Below the pieces are notes generated by a model, which was given only the letters and a program-made list of their open reading frames with translations, did no database searches and had not been told where the DNA came from. 5,139 nucleotides of DNA. Origin: Methanobacterium sp. UBA8. Lineage in GTDB: Archaea; Methanobacteriota; Methanobacteria; Methanobacteriales; Methanobacteriaceae. A program made the position numbers and the translations under genes. Of this stretch, positions 1-5,113 are shown in pieces (within the stretch, counting starts at the first letter, position 1; every line of letters begins with the position of its first letter). Where the stretch lies: assembly GCA_002509665.1 (NCBI GenBank), contig DADN01000238.1, forward strand, positions 284-5,422, in the 5' to 3' direction.

Positions 1-38
1 CCATATGGACCATCTGTAGCTATTACAACTTTTAACAT
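1..38 (-). CDS. 5' end of an unidentified gene, cut by window edge
   Basis: Only the first 12 codons and two bases of the next are present, reading MLKVVIATDGPYG. The ATG is preceded by GGAG (complement of 49-52) ten bases upstream. It begins 17 bp after the arsC stop on the same strand, so it probably continues the arsR-DGC-arsC transcription unit. A hydrophobic beta strand followed by TDGPYG resembles the N-termini of archaeal DUF166-type proteins. NifX-type iron-molybdenum cofactor proteins (MKIAIATDG) are a second possibility. Twelve residues cannot decide between them. The existence of the gene is likely; its function is open. Confidence 0.6.
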   Translation of the reverse strand, partial: MLKVVIATDGPY

Positions 39-55
39 TTTTTTTCAACTCCAAA

Positions 56-556
56 TTATTTACATGAGAATTCTTTGTCAATTGGTCCGCAACATCCTTC
101 CATTTCTTCAGATAAATCGCAGCATCCATCTTCAGGTATCATATATGAATAGTATAAATCTTCAAGCCAGTCCTTTAATTCATCCCTTATTTTTATAAAT
201 AATTCTAATTTTTCTTCTTCTGTCCCTTCAAATGCTGATGGATCTTCAAAGGGCTGCTTAAAGTATTTTTTACCTCCGGCAAAGAAAGGACATGCATTAT
301 ATGGGTTTCCACAAACGGTTATAACATAATCAAATTCATGGCCTTCAAATTCCTTTAAACTTTTAGATCTATGACTGGAGATATCAATTCCAATTTTTTC
401 CATACATCTTATTGCCAGTGGATCTACTTCCTGCGGATCGCTCCCGGCACTAAAAACATCGAAATCATCACCATGTAAATCCCTGAACAGCCCTTCGGCC
501 ATTTGAGAACGGGCCGCATTATGTATACACATGAATAAAACTCTTTCTTTTGCCAT
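56..556 (-). CDS. arsC: Arsenate reductase, thioredoxin-coupled (low-MW phosphatase fold), with Cys-rich C-terminal tail
   Basis: This 166-residue cytosolic enzyme should reduce arsenate to arsenite. Residues 10-17 (CIHNAARS) form the CX5R P-loop of the low-molecular-weight tyrosine phosphatase fold, with Cys10 as nucleophile and Arg16 binding the oxyanion. Cys82 and Cys89 (VCGNPYNACP) fall at the same numbers as the resolving cysteines of S. aureus pI258 ArsC, and Asp105 in EDP matches its general acid. The relay Cys10-Cys82-Cys89 implies regeneration by thioredoxin. Family members are usually about 130-140 residues. Here roughly 30 extra residues carry CC at 145-146, CC at 155-156 and Cys165, and their role is unknown. 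The start is firm: AAAGGTGG (complement within 562-570) lies a few bases before the ATG. A 156-bp gap separates it from the DGC gene upstream. No strong terminator or consensus TATA box is visible in that gap, so both co-transcription and a weak promoter of its own are possible. Confidence 0.93.
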   Translation of the reverse strand: MAKERVLFMCIHNAARSQMAEGLFRDLHGDDFDVFSAGSDPQEVDPLAIRCMEKIGIDISSHRSKSLKEFEGHEFDYVITVCGNPYNACPFFAGGKKYFKQPFEDPSAFEGTEEEKLELFIKIRDELKDWLEDLYYSYMIPEDGCCDLSEEMEGCCGPIDKEFSCK

Positions 557-617
557 TTAAACCACCTTTTAGATGTTTTTCCCATTTGAACAGTTAATCA
601 ATCCTATACAATTCATA

Positions 618-647
618 AGCGTTGGTTGAGGAATGAAGGTTAACGCT
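618..647. repeat. Inverted repeat in the gap upstream of arsC
   Basis: AGCGTT (618-623) and AACGCT (642-647) form a 6-bp inverted repeat around 18 bases. On the plus strand it is followed by a T run (650-655), which looks terminator-like, but no plus-strand gene ends here. On the minus strand it lies about 60-90 bp before the arsC ATG and could be a processing or regulatory hairpin. The rest of the 557-712 gap shows only an ATCAAT half-site (597-602) resembling the arm of the arsR palindrome, and no clear TATA box. Confidence 0.3.
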
Positions 648-712
648 GATTTTTTGTATTTTCCCACCCTTAAACATCCGATAAATTATTTAGCTTATTA
701 AATTCACATTTT

Positions 713-1090
713 TTAGTCTATAAGTTCACTAATTTTCTTTTTCATTACTAAAACACATTTTTCCCCTTTTTCATCAAGTCTAACGGGATCAGTAGGTTTT
801 AAATTTTCTGAATTTAATTCTTCCTGGGCATTAATAATTTTTGCAACCTTAACTCCTTTCTGTTCAAGTATCTTATCAACACAAGAACCTTCACACCCAT
901 TGACTGCTATAATAGGATATTTCCTTATCAATTGTTTGAAACCTTCTCTATCTGCAGATGTTGCACCCATACAAATAGATATGAGGTCATCACGTTCTTT
1001 AACAGTATCAACACTTGCAGCCCTTGTAATTAGCCCATAAGGACTCATTCCACTACATGGAGCTAAAGCATATTTCTTTTCATTTGCCAT
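713..1090 (-). CDS. DGC-type putative zinc-binding cysteine protein
   Basis: This is a 125-residue soluble protein with no signal peptide or membrane segment. Conserved-looking cysteines are Cys12 (APCSGMSPYG), Cys40 (ISICMGA), and the central pair Cys66 and Cys70 (NGCEGSC); Cys112 is an additional one. The order, an N-terminal C-S-G-x-S-x-x-G loop, then a mid Cys, then an AVNGCxxxC motif, matches the DGC domain family, proposed to bind zinc through four cysteines; its biochemical function is not established. The ATG is preceded by a full AGGTGAT (complement of 1096-1102) that overlaps the arsR stop codon, with only 10 bp between the genes. Translation is therefore likely coupled to arsR. Position between an ArsR repressor and arsenate reductase suggests metal or metalloid thiol chemistry, for instance As(III) or Zn binding, but that is inference. 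Confidence 0.78.
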   Translation of the reverse strand: MANEKKYALAPCSGMSPYGLITRAASVDTVKERDDLISICMGATSADREGFKQLIRKYPIIAVNGCEGSCVDKILEQKGVKVAKIINAQEELNSENLKPTDPVRLDEKGEKCVLVMKKKISELID

Positions 1091-1100
1091 TCAATATCAC

Positions 1101-1457
<357 letters not shown>

Positions 1458-1460
1458 AAA

Positions 1461-1466
1461 ACCTCC
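1461..1466 (-). promoter_or_regulatory. Shine-Dalgarno site fixing the arsR start
   Basis: GGAGGT on the minus strand, preceded by GA, is complementary to the archaeal 16S 3' end and stands three bases before the ATG at 1457. It excludes the longer TTG-initiated reading, which would place this site within the coding sequence. Confidence 0.8.
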
Positions 1467-1512
1467 TCTATGATTCAACCAATAATATTTTATAATGTAA
1501 ATTTTTTATTAA

Positions 1513-1544
1513 ATCAATACATCTACATATGTAGATATATTGAT
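1513..1544. promoter_or_regulatory. arsR operator: 32-bp near-perfect palindrome
   Basis: The 16-bp core 1521-1536 (ATCTACATATGTAGAT) is a perfect palindrome. Outer arms 1513-1519 (ATCAATA) and 1538-1544 (TATTGAT) extend it to 32 bp with a single mismatched pair (C1520/A1537). ATCAA...TTGAT arms are typical of ArsR-family operators. It lies 56 bp upstream of the arsR ATG and 15 bp downstream of a TTTATATA box on the minus strand, so it would cover the predicted transcription start and block RNA polymerase. This is the expected autoregulatory layout. The regulator identity is inferred from adjacency. Confidence 0.82.
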
Positions 1545-1559
1545 AGATGTTGGAAATAG

Positions 1560-1567
1560 TATATAAA
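1560..1567 (-). promoter_or_regulatory. TATA box of the arsR-DGC(-arsC) promoter
   Basis: The minus strand reads TTTATATA, the archaeal box A consensus. A start about 25 nt downstream would fall near 1538-1540, inside the arsR palindrome, giving a leader of about 80 nt. The box is only one base from the stop codon of the permease gene upstream, so the promoter nearly abuts that coding end. Confidence 0.65.
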
Positions 1568-1568
1568 C

Positions 1569-2855
1569 TTAACGAGATATTTTTTGGAAGATATTTTGAA
1601 ATTTTATTTTTTTGGATTTAAACATAAACAAGAGCCAAATTAATGTGATAATTATGGGATATAATAATGTCCAATTAAGAAAAAGGAATATTATCCCTGT
1701 TAAAATTAATGAAATAAAGCTGATAATTACTCCGAATGTATTATCTTTTAAGAGTATAATTCCAGCTGCACAGCCTCCTAAATAAGTTAGAATAAATGTT
1801 GCATTGGGTATTTGGATCAATGTCGAAAGTGAAACTAACCTGCTGCTGAATATCATAAGTAAAATAGTAAAGCAAATAGCAAGAAAATAAAGCCCACCTA
1901 AAGGAGTATTATATTTTGATAATCGTGAAAGGGGTTTTGGAGCATAACCATTTATGGATAAAGAATATGCTAAGCGAGAAGTAGCCCCTATGTATGCTAT
2001 TGCGGGGGCAATACATATGAATAAAGCTGCAAAACCAGCCATAAGTGCACCATATTGGCCAAAGTAAGTTTTAATGATGTATATAAGTGAAACATCAGAT
2101 ATATTTGGACCGTAACTGTGAGTTCCCACTACTACAAAAGCTGTCATGAAATAAATGGCACTGATAACAACTGCTGCAATTAAAGCTCCAAGTATTGCCT
2201 CTTTTTTTGGGTTCTCAAATTCTTCTGAAATATGCGAAACAGCTTCCCATCCTATGAAACACCAGAATAAAATTGTAGCTGCCTGACCAACACTTAACCA
2301 TCCATAAGGCATAAAAGGCATGAAATTAGCAGGTTTTATGTTGCTCATGCTTGCTGCAATTGTAGCTACTAAAACAGCTATAGTAGTTAATACAACTGCA
2401 ATTTGAAGTTGTCCAGTGATTTTCATACCATAATAGTTTGTTAAAAGTCCTGCAGATAATATGGCTATTGCTATAAATAGCCGATATATATCATTCAATC
2501 CAAGGGCAGTAGTTAAATAACCTGCTCCTGTTAATGCAAGTACAGGTGCCCCTACTACGACAGACATTAAAAAGAACCATCCAATCAATGACCCGATATG
2601 TGGATTGAAAGCTTTTGAAACGAAATGGGACACTCCACCAACATTAGGGTGTTCTGCTGACAAAAGACCTATTGTTAAAGCCATTGGTACAACTACAACA
2701 GCCATTAAACCCCATGCAAGAAGTGATGCTGGCCCTGAAACTTCTGCTACTAATCCTGGAAGAATTAAAATACCCGATCCAAGTACAGCACCTATATATA
2801 ATGCAATAACATGGGGTAATTTGAGTGTTGGCTTAAATTTAGTAGAGTTTTTCAT
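1569..2855 (-). CDS. APC-superfamily permease, YjeH-like amino-acid exporter type
   Basis: This 428-residue integral membrane protein has about 12 hydrophobic segments. The APC signature of the broken first helix is GSGILILPG (residues 26-34). The segment SAEHPNVGGVSHFVSKAF (66-83) followed by GWFFL (92-96), and FWCFIGWEAVSHISEEFENP (197-216), closely resemble E. coli YjeH, which exports L-methionine and branched-chain amino acids; length also agrees (about 418 there). The C-terminus ends in a Lys-rich cytoplasmic tail. Substrate and direction cannot be read from sequence; amino-acid export is a family-based inference, and transport of a thiol compound would be speculation. The ATG at 2855 matches the family N-terminus but lacks a clear SD, and no confident TATA box is spaced for it. 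The gene is divergent from an ArsR-like regulator across 190 bp, a common target arrangement, and its stop lies beside the arsR promoter. Confidence 0.88.
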   Translation of the reverse strand: MKNSTKFKPTLKLPHVIALYIGAVLGSGILILPGLVAEVSGPASLLAWGLMAVVVVPMALTIGLLSAEHPNVGGVSHFVSKAFNPHIGSLIGWFFLMSVVVGAPVLALTGAGYLTTALGLNDIYRLFIAIAILSAGLLTNYYGMKITGQLQIAVVLTTIAVLVATIAASMSNIKPANFMPFMPYGWLSVGQAATILFWCFIGWEAVSHISEEFENPKKEAILGALIAAVVISAIYFMTAFVVVGTHSYGPNISDVSLIYIIKTYFGQYGALMAGFAALFICIAPAIAYIGATSRLAYSLSINGYAPKPLSRLSKYNTPLGGLYFLAICFTILLMIFSSRLVSLSTLIQIPNATFILTYLGGCAAGIILLKDNTFGVIISFISLILTGIIFLFLNWTLLYPIIITLIWLLFMFKSKKIKFQNIFQKISR

Positions 2856-2900
2856 TTAATCAGGGGTATATTTGATTTTTGACAAGTTAAGTAAGATAGA

Positions 2901-2920
2901 TCAATTTCAAAAAAAATTGA
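2901..2920. repeat. Inverted repeat in the divergent permease/ArsR-like intergenic region
   Basis: TCAATTT (2901-2907) and AAATTGA (2914-2920) form a 7-bp inverted repeat around 6 A-rich bases. The TCAAT...ATTGA ends resemble the outer arms of the arsR palindrome, so it may be an operator for one of the ArsR-type proteins. It lies about 45-65 bp before the permease ATG. The same 190-bp region also has TTTTTGTC (2958-2965) and its complement GACAAAAA (3031-3038), the latter just before the start of the divergent gene. None of these is proven as a binding site. Confidence 0.4.
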
Positions 2921-3016
2921 ATTCAGCCAATATGCAGTTATATGACATAAAATCACATTTTTGTCCTGGAATTAAATAAAAAATGTAATAAGTTGTATAT
3001 TTTTAAATCCAAAACA

Positions 3017-3024
3017 TTTATAAT
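3017..3024 (+). promoter_or_regulatory. TATA box, leaderless promoter of the second ArsR-like gene
   Basis: TTTATAAT, preceded by an A-rich stretch (3011-3014) suited to a BRE, is centred about 26 bases upstream of the ATG at 3046. That spacing puts the transcription start at or next to the A of the ATG. No Shine-Dalgarno site precedes the ATG, consistent with a leaderless mRNA. Confidence 0.65.
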
Positions 3025-3045
3025 TAAAATGACAAAAACATCTTT

Positions 3046-3417
3046 ATGAAAAATGAACGTTGTTGTCCAGTTGATTCTGATATGAAACTAATTTGGGAAA
3101 ACAGGCTTCAAAATGACTTAAATTTTTTAGGGAGAGCTAATATCGATGAGATAGTTACATTACTTAAAATACTAAGTAATCCGACAAGGCTACAAATAAT
3201 ATTGTTACTCCAAAAAAGAGACTATTGTGTTTGTGAATTAGTCTATTTGTTAAAAGAAAAACAGAATTTGATCTCATATAACTTAGGCATACTTAAAAAG
3301 CATCAGGTAATAGACTCTTATTACCGCTCTAAAGATAGGTATTATAAACTAAATTTAGATGGAGATGCAATGCCTTTAATCAATTATATTAAAGAAAATT
3401 TAATCGCTGGTTTTTAA
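3046..3417 (+). CDS. ArsR/SmtB-family regulator with N-terminal CC pair and CVC site
   Basis: This 123-residue DNA-binding protein has the ArsR winged-helix core: LLKILSNPTRLQIILLLQ (residues 39-56), CVCELVYLLKEKQNLISYNL (61-80) covering the metal-site and recognition helices, and a wing ending RYYKLNL. Cys61 and Cys63 form the CVC motif. Cys6 and Cys7 near the N-terminus recall CadC, where N-terminal cysteines join the CxC pair of the other subunit to bind Cd/Pb (alpha-3N site). The sensor could therefore be arsenite- or cadmium-type. The recognition helix has unusual LISYN where SxVSxH is common, so DNA specificity probably differs from the first ArsR. It is divergent from the YjeH-like permease, its most likely target, and its last 18 bp overlap the convergent PadR-family gene. 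The start is supported by the leaderless promoter geometry. Confidence 0.87.
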   Translation: MKNERCCPVDSDMKLIWENRLQNDLNFLGRANIDEIVTLLKILSNPTRLQIILLLQKRDYCVCELVYLLKEKQNLISYNLGILKKHQVIDSYYRSKDRYYKLNLDGDAMPLINYIKENLIAGF

Positions 3418-3714
3418 ATCTTTACAGAAGTTTAACATGTCTTCAATGTCGTAAAAAATGTTACAAAAGTATTTACATGCTTCTTCTAATTCTTTTTTCC
3501 CTTTAGGAGTTAATGAGTAATATTTATTTTTATCAATAATGATAAGTCCTTTATTTTTTAATTCATTAAGTGGAGGATAGATTGTTCCAGAACTGGGCCT
3601 TTTACCTCTCCTTTTACCTAATTCTTTACTGATTTCTGACCCTTTCATGCTCTTTTTGCCTAAAATCCATAGTATCAGATAAGTCAGGTATCCCTTTGGT
3701 TTGCAGCATTCCAT
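3400..3714 (-). CDS. Short PadR-family transcriptional regulator
   Basis: This 104-residue protein consists of little more than the PadR winged helix: GYLTYLILWILGKKSMKGSEISKEL (residues 8-32), then PSSGTIYPPLNELKNKGLI (40-58) with the family's GTIYPxLxxLxxxGLI signature, then a wing (KYYSLTPKGKKEL) and a C-terminal dimerisation helix with Cys80, Cys84 and Cys97. Cys3 and Cys4 form an N-terminal CC pair, echoing the CC of its convergent neighbour. The effector is unknown; metal or redox sensing by the cysteines is inference. There is no SD. A TATA-like stretch (complement of 3737-3744) is centred 26 bp upstream of the ATG, suggesting a leaderless transcript. A 26-bp palindrome covers the interval, suggesting autorepression. 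The gene ends inside the ArsR-like gene (18-bp tail-to-tail overlap including both stops). Confidence 0.87.
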   Translation of the reverse strand: MECCKPKGYLTYLILWILGKKSMKGSEISKELGKRRGKRPSSGTIYPPLNELKNKGLIIIDKNKYYSLTPKGKKELEEACKYFCNIFYDIEDMLNFCKDLKTSD

Positions 3715-3716
3715 GG

Positions 3717-3742
3717 AATATAGTTGGATATCTAACTATATT
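3717..3742. promoter_or_regulatory. 26-bp palindrome over the PadR-family gene promoter
   Basis: Bases 3717-3728 and 3731-3742 pair throughout except at 3726/3733; the arms contain AATATAGTT and AACTATATT around a GATATC centre. It begins three bases before the ATG (3714) and runs into the TATA-like element (minus-strand AAAATATA, complement of 3737-3744). Binding would block both TBP and the transcription start, so this is a strong candidate autoregulatory site. Confidence 0.75.
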
Positions 3743-3764
3743 TTATTTTCTGTTGTATTATTCA

Positions 3765-3780
3765 TATCGCATAACCGACA
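3765..3780. promoter_or_regulatory. Upstream copy of a tandem 16-bp dyad operator
   Basis: TATCGCATAACCGACA is an imperfect TGTCG-N6-CGACA dyad. Its last 14 bases (TCGCATAACCGACA, 3767-3780) recur identically 31 bp downstream. It ends three bases before the TTTATATA box at 3783, where a bound protein could affect TBP/TFB access. Confidence 0.7.
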
Positions 3781-3782
3781 CT

Positions 3783-3790
3783 TTTATATA
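3783..3790 (+). promoter_or_regulatory. TATA box of the leader ORF / iron-sulfur gene promoter
   Basis: TTTATATA matches box A perfectly. It sits between inverted arms CGACACTTT (3776-3784) and AAAGTGTCG (3792-3800), and is bracketed by two dyads. The expected start is near 3812, immediately after the second dyad and about 26 bases before the leader ORF ATG. Confidence 0.7.
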
Positions 3791-3795
3791 CAAAG

Positions 3796-3811
3796 TGTCG
3801 CATAACCGACA
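3796..3811. promoter_or_regulatory. Downstream copy of the tandem dyad operator
   Basis: TGTCGCATAACCGACA has perfect TGTCG/CGACA arms around six bases. It lies between the TATA box and the predicted transcription start, a position that gives repression in archaeal promoters. The 31-bp period, about three helical turns, places both copies on the same DNA face. The binding protein is unknown; the adjacent PadR-family protein is a candidate, although its own promoter palindrome has a different sequence. Confidence 0.72.
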
Positions 3812-3837
3812 TTAACGAAAAATTGGAGAATAAAATT

Positions 3838-3900
3838 ATGAAAGAAAACGCATACAAATGGGGCATTTTGAAAAAAGTAAACTTTAATGGGGGCATATAA
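3838..3900 (+). CDS. 20-codon leader ORF, translationally coupled to the iron-sulfur gene
   Basis: ATG at 3838 follows GGAGA (3825-3829) at good SD spacing. The ORF encodes a 20-residue basic peptide (MKENAYKWGILKK... ending NGGI). Its TAA (3898-3900) shares its final A with the ATG of the next gene (TAATG), the classic arrangement for termination-reinitiation. No homology is recognised, and at this length coding status rests on SD, spacing and overlap alone. It may be a regulatory leader peptide or simply a fortuitous ORF. Confidence 0.45.
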   Translation: MKENAYKWGILKKVNFNGGI

Positions 3901-4820
3901 TGAGTTTTATAGAAAATGTGAAGTCTAAATACACGGCTAAACGGATGAATAATATTAAACAATTATATATGAGTGTAAATAATGAAAGAGGGGCAATTAA
4001 ATCAAATTCTTCCTCTCCAGAAATATTCGCAGTTAATAAAAAAACATCACTCCGATCTCTTCCTACAATGTTATCCATAGGGAAAAACATTGAATACACT
4101 TTTAAATCATTGAAAAATAATCCTGAATTTCCTAAAATAACCGCTTCCAATGATTTTATCAATGAATTCGAAGATCGCGCTAAATCGATGGGAATTAAAA
4201 GCATAGGTTATACTAATGTTATTCCAAAAGTAATATTCCAGGATAAAGCCGTTTTATATGGAAACGTTATTGTGTTAACTAAAGAACTTGACAAAAACGC
4301 TGTAAATAATGAATTTCCAGGTAAAACTGCTATAGATCTTAGAATCTACGACGAATTTGGTAAAAAAACAAATGAACTTGCTGATTATCTTCGAGAGAAT
4401 GGTTTTGGTGCTCATGCCAGCCATCCTGCTATGGGTTTAGTAACCTATCCAACACTAGCACAACACGCCGGTTTGGGTTGGAGAGGGAAAAATAATCTTC
4501 TTATAACTCCAGAATTGGGTCCAAGACAGAAAATATCTGCAATATTTACAAGTATAGAAAATTTACCTGTAAAATCTGAAAATGAACATGAATGGGTAGC
4601 GGATTATTGTAACACCTGCAAAAAATGCCTTAAAAAATGCCCAGAAAAGGCGATCTTAGAAATAGAATCTCATAACGGGCCTAATGGAACGAAATTAGTA
4701 TCAGAACTATGTAAAGGATGTAATGAAAGCTGCACAATCTGTATGAAAAATTGTCCATTTAATATAAGGGAGTATACAGTCATAAAAAGTAGATTTAAAA
4801 GATATCATCAAGAACAATGA
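3900..4820 (+). CDS. QueG-like (COG1600-type) double [4Fe-4S] oxidoreductase of unknown substrate
   Basis: This is a 306-residue cytosolic protein. Residues 85-223 resemble the QueG/reductive-dehalogenase core, with YGNVIVLTKELDK (120-132) and GFGAHASHPAMGLVTYPTLAQHAGLGWRGKNNLLIT (168-203, written here only as landmarks). The C-terminal part carries two clusters: Cys237, Cys240, Cys243, Cys247 (CxxCxxCxxxCP), then Cys271 and Cys278, Cys281, Cys285 (CxxCxxxCPFN), with extra Cys274. Bacterial QueG reduces epoxyqueuosine using cobalamin. Archaea have archaeosine rather than queuosine, and the YARGRDYH active-site stretch of QueG appears here as RIYDEFGKK (148-156), so the substrate is probably different. 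The protein ends 21 residues after the second cluster and lacks the C-terminal HEAT-like part of E. coli QueG (about 379 residues). The ATG overlaps the leader ORF stop; its own SD is only a G run (GGGGG). Confidence 0.82.
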   Translation: MSFIENVKSKYTAKRMNNIKQLYMSVNNERGAIKSNSSSPEIFAVNKKTSLRSLPTMLSIGKNIEYTFKSLKNNPEFPKITASNDFINEFEDRAKSMGIKSIGYTNVIPKVIFQDKAVLYGNVIVLTKELDKNAVNNEFPGKTAIDLRIYDEFGKKTNELADYLRENGFGAHASHPAMGLVTYPTLAQHAGLGWRGKNNLLITPELGPRQKISAIFTSIENLPVKSENEHEWVADYCNTCKKCLKKCPEKAILEIESHNGPNGTKLVSELCKGCNESCTICMKNCPFNIREYTVIKSRFKRYHQEQ

Positions 4821-4839
4821 AATTGGTGTTATTGATGAT
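4804..4839 (+). terminator. Hairpin spanning the stop codon of the iron-sulfur gene
   Basis: ATCATCAA (4804-4811) pairs with TTGATGAT (4832-4839). After one mismatch, AACA (4813-4816) pairs with TGTT (4827-4830), giving 12 bp around a 10-base loop that contains the TGA stop. Only a weak T stretch follows, so it may stabilise the 3' end instead of terminating transcription. Confidence 0.35.
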
Positions 4840-4872
4840 CTTTAAACTAGCCAATTGCAGTGTTGTTTGGTT

Positions 4873-4957
4873 TTGTGATAAGAAAACAAGCAGGGGGACG
4901 GATGTAAGTCAAGGTATGCTTGTTTGTAGTCTTCCGTAGAAGATTCCATTATCATAA
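4873..4957 (+). ncRNA. Candidate structured RNA: compact three-helix junction
   Basis: Three helices close a tight junction. P1 is 4873-4881 with 4949-4957 (TTGTGATAA/TTATCATAA, 9 bp with one G-U). P2 is 4884-4892 with 4917-4925 (AAACAAGCA/TGCTTGTTT, 9 bp). P3 is 4928-4934 with 4939-4945 (AGTCTTC/GAAGATT, 7 bp with one G-U, CGTA loop). Linkers are 2, 2 and 3 bases. The G-U pairs would become C-A mismatches on the other strand, so the plus strand is favoured. The 24-base P2 loop is G-rich (GGGGGACGG) and its ACG could pair with the CGT of the P3 loop. CTTTAAAC (4840-4847) could be a poor TATA box for an independent start near 4868. It matches no RNA family I recognise. Confidence 0.4.
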
Positions 4958-5099
4958 CTCACTTTCACTAGATAAATTGCAATAAATGAACCAATTACTG
5001 ACCCCTATTAAGCCCATTTTTGACATGTACAATCCATTAAATAGAGTTATTACAAAGGTAACTGCAAATCCAAGTAATTGCCTTCCAATTTAACTTCAT
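4909..5099 (-). pseudogene. Frameshifted remnant of a small membrane protein (DUF5518-like)
   Basis: A start at 5099 (MKLNWKAI...) follows GAGGT (complement of 5104-5108). Its frame stops after 20 codons, but switching frame near codon 9 gives LGFAVTFVITLFNGLYMSKM then GLIGV. A second switch gives VIGSFIAIYLVKVSYDNGIF and ends at TGA 4909-4911. Joined, this is a hydrophobic helix, a Gly-rich second helix and a Y-x-N-G tail, resembling small DUF5518-type membrane proteins common in Methanobacteria. Two frameshifts in under 200 bp indicate a decayed gene, or sequencing indels. The family call is from memory of its pattern, hence the moderate confidence. Confidence 0.45.
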
Positions 5100-5113
5100 T
5101 TCTACCTCACTAT

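Noticed and set aside
624..660. Rho-independent terminator on the plus strand (AGCGTT/AACGCT plus T run)
   Set aside because: Only a 6-bp stem with an 18-base loop and no plus-strand gene ending nearby, so listed as a plain inverted repeat.
1458..1478. N-terminal extension of arsR from a TTG at 1478
   Set aside because: It would place the strong GGAGGT inside the coding sequence; the ATG at 1457 directly downstream of that site is a better start.
2605..2859. Plus-strand reading frame of 84 codons opposite the permease start
   Set aside because: Antisense to the clear APC permease, low-complexity Thr/Ala/Pro content, no SD or family resemblance.
3765..3811. CRISPR-like repeat pair
   Set aside because: Only two 14-16 bp copies around a TATA box with no further units, no typical spacer length series and no cas genes; operator sites explain it better.
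3762..3962. Minus-strand reading frame of 66 codons across the dyad repeats
   Set aside because: Covers the promoter/operator block and the leader ORF on the opposite strand; composition looks random and there is no SD.
3884..4204. Minus-strand reading frame of 106 codons inside the iron-sulfur gene
   Set aside because: Antisense shadow of the QueG-like coding region, without motif or ribosome site.
4873..4957. tRNA, hammerhead ribozyme or a named riboswitch at the three-helix junction
   Set aside because: No T-loop or anticodon arm pattern for tRNA, junction linkers lack the CUGANGA/GAAA core of hammerheads, and P2 loop size and linker sequences do not match purine or other riboswitches I know.
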